From Bacteroidales bacterium (GTDB lineage Bacteria; Bacteroidota; Bacteroidia; Bacteroidales; JAQUTK01), in contig JAQUTK010000007.1 in the NCBI GenBank assembly GCA_028709785.1, positions 50,469-114,468 of the forward strand: a DNA stretch of 64,000 bases. The letters are read 5' to 3'. This document shows, one piece after another, positions 63,652 to 64,000 of this stretch. Within the stretch, counting starts at the first letter, position 1; every line of letters begins with the position of its first letter. Both the position numbers and the translations under genes were made by a program. Under the pieces are notes generated by a model. That model saw nothing but the letters and a program-made list of their open reading frames with translations, did not search any database and was not told where the DNA came from.

Positions 63652-64000
63652 TCAATCTTTTTTGTGCTTTTTTTCTCTCAATTTCTCTATTATTCTCTTG
63701 AATTCTCTGGAGAGTGTTGTCTCTTTCTGACTAAAGAGAGTAAAAAACTTTATCGGTTCGCTATCCGGACGTGAAGGATCATATATGTAGACTCGAAGGT
63801 GAAGTCCCTTTCTGATGCATTCTGCTATCCCTTCAAGTAATTCCTTCAGTTTAAAATCATAGCCGAATTGAGCGTAAGCATTCGGTAAACCCCGTATTGT
63901 GTCTTTAAAAAATAGTAGTCTCTTTTTCAGAGAATCTCTAAAATGTTCATAGACCTATGAGAGATTTATGAGGTTGTGATAATAGTCTCTTCAGTTTGAC
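63652..64000 (-). pseudogene. Degraded C-terminal gene fragment at the right edge
   Basis: 100 codons are open from 63954 to the TGA at 63652-63654, with no possible ATG. Reading in from the edge, the same frame has TGA at 63991-63993 and TAG at 63955-63957, but looks protein-like on both sides of the TAG (D-Y-Y-H-N-L-I-N-L-S, stop, V-Y-E-H-F-R-D-S-L-K-K-R). The intact part has G-L-P-N-A-Y-A-Q-F-G-Y-D-F and E-C-I-R-K-G-L-H-L-R-V-Y-I-Y-D. I do not firmly recognise the family; it resembles hypothetical proteins of Bacteroidales accessory elements (perhaps DUF6043, low confidence). Confidence 0.6.

Noticed and set aside
1..64000. CRISPR arrays, tRNA and rRNA genes
   Set aside because: No regularly spaced repeats, no cloverleaf sequence and no rRNA-like conserved blocks were seen.

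Overview
The window looks like a chromosome segment of a saccharolytic member of the Bacteroidales. Most genes with a visible promoter carry the Bacteroidetes -7 element (TAnnTTTG), in several cases with TTTG 19-20 bases upstream. Shine-Dalgarno sites are mostly absent. Secreted glycoside hydrolases, BspA-type repeats, a thiamine riboswitch operon and Type IX secretion (T9SS) signatures are all present. Four proteins end in a T9SS-type C-terminal sorting tail and one gene encodes the T9SS plug protein. This fits T9SS-bearing Bacteroidales (Dysgonomonadaceae or Tannerellaceae type) better than Bacteroides in the strict sense, but the genus is inference.

Layout. 1-7.8 kb: a truncated GH2 beta-galactosidase, an iron alcohol dehydrogenase, a pirin, an MscS channel flanked by two SHOCT/DUF4870 paralogues, and an unrecognised secreted glycosidase-like protein. 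7.9-10.2 kb: a structured leader with a 42-residue hydrophobic ORF, then DUF1846 and a Nudix hydrolase. 10.4-20.7 kb: GH28, a large GH2 with a discoidin-like end, an outer-membrane barrel protein, a transposase remnant, and a T9SS-tailed sialidase. 20.7-27.4 kb: hemW, T9SS plug, YgiQ and a membrane pyrophosphatase. 27.7-38.8 kb: small proteins, an esterase and lactonase pair, an AlkD-like protein, a PHP-glycosyltransferase fusion with a GH13 enzyme, a second lactonase-family protein and a GH20 hexosaminidase. 39-43.4 kb: a Gfo/Idh/MocA oxidoreductase and a 921-residue QxW-repeat T9SS cargo. 43.4-48.1 kb: an array of hairpins, then a TPP riboswitch and thiS-tenI-like-thiE-thiG-thiH-thiF. 48.3-59.9 kb: a hybrid histidine kinase, a DUF1080/PHP-like lipoprotein, a BspA-like LRR protein, a PLP sulfhydrylase, an M1 peptidase, a GH16 enzyme and a Lys/Glu-rich protein. 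60-64 kb: an AT-rich defence module (XRE regulator, McrB, McrC) between two degraded gene fragments.

How the genes work together. Sialidase, beta-galactosidases, hexosaminidase, GH28, GH16 and GH13 enzymes suggest use of host or plant glycans, with T9SS carrying some enzymes to the surface. The thiamine operon is riboswitch-controlled but lacks thiC and thiD, so the pyrimidine half must come from elsewhere. McrBC with its XRE regulator is a type IV restriction system and appears acquired. I found no tRNA, rRNA or CRISPR array.
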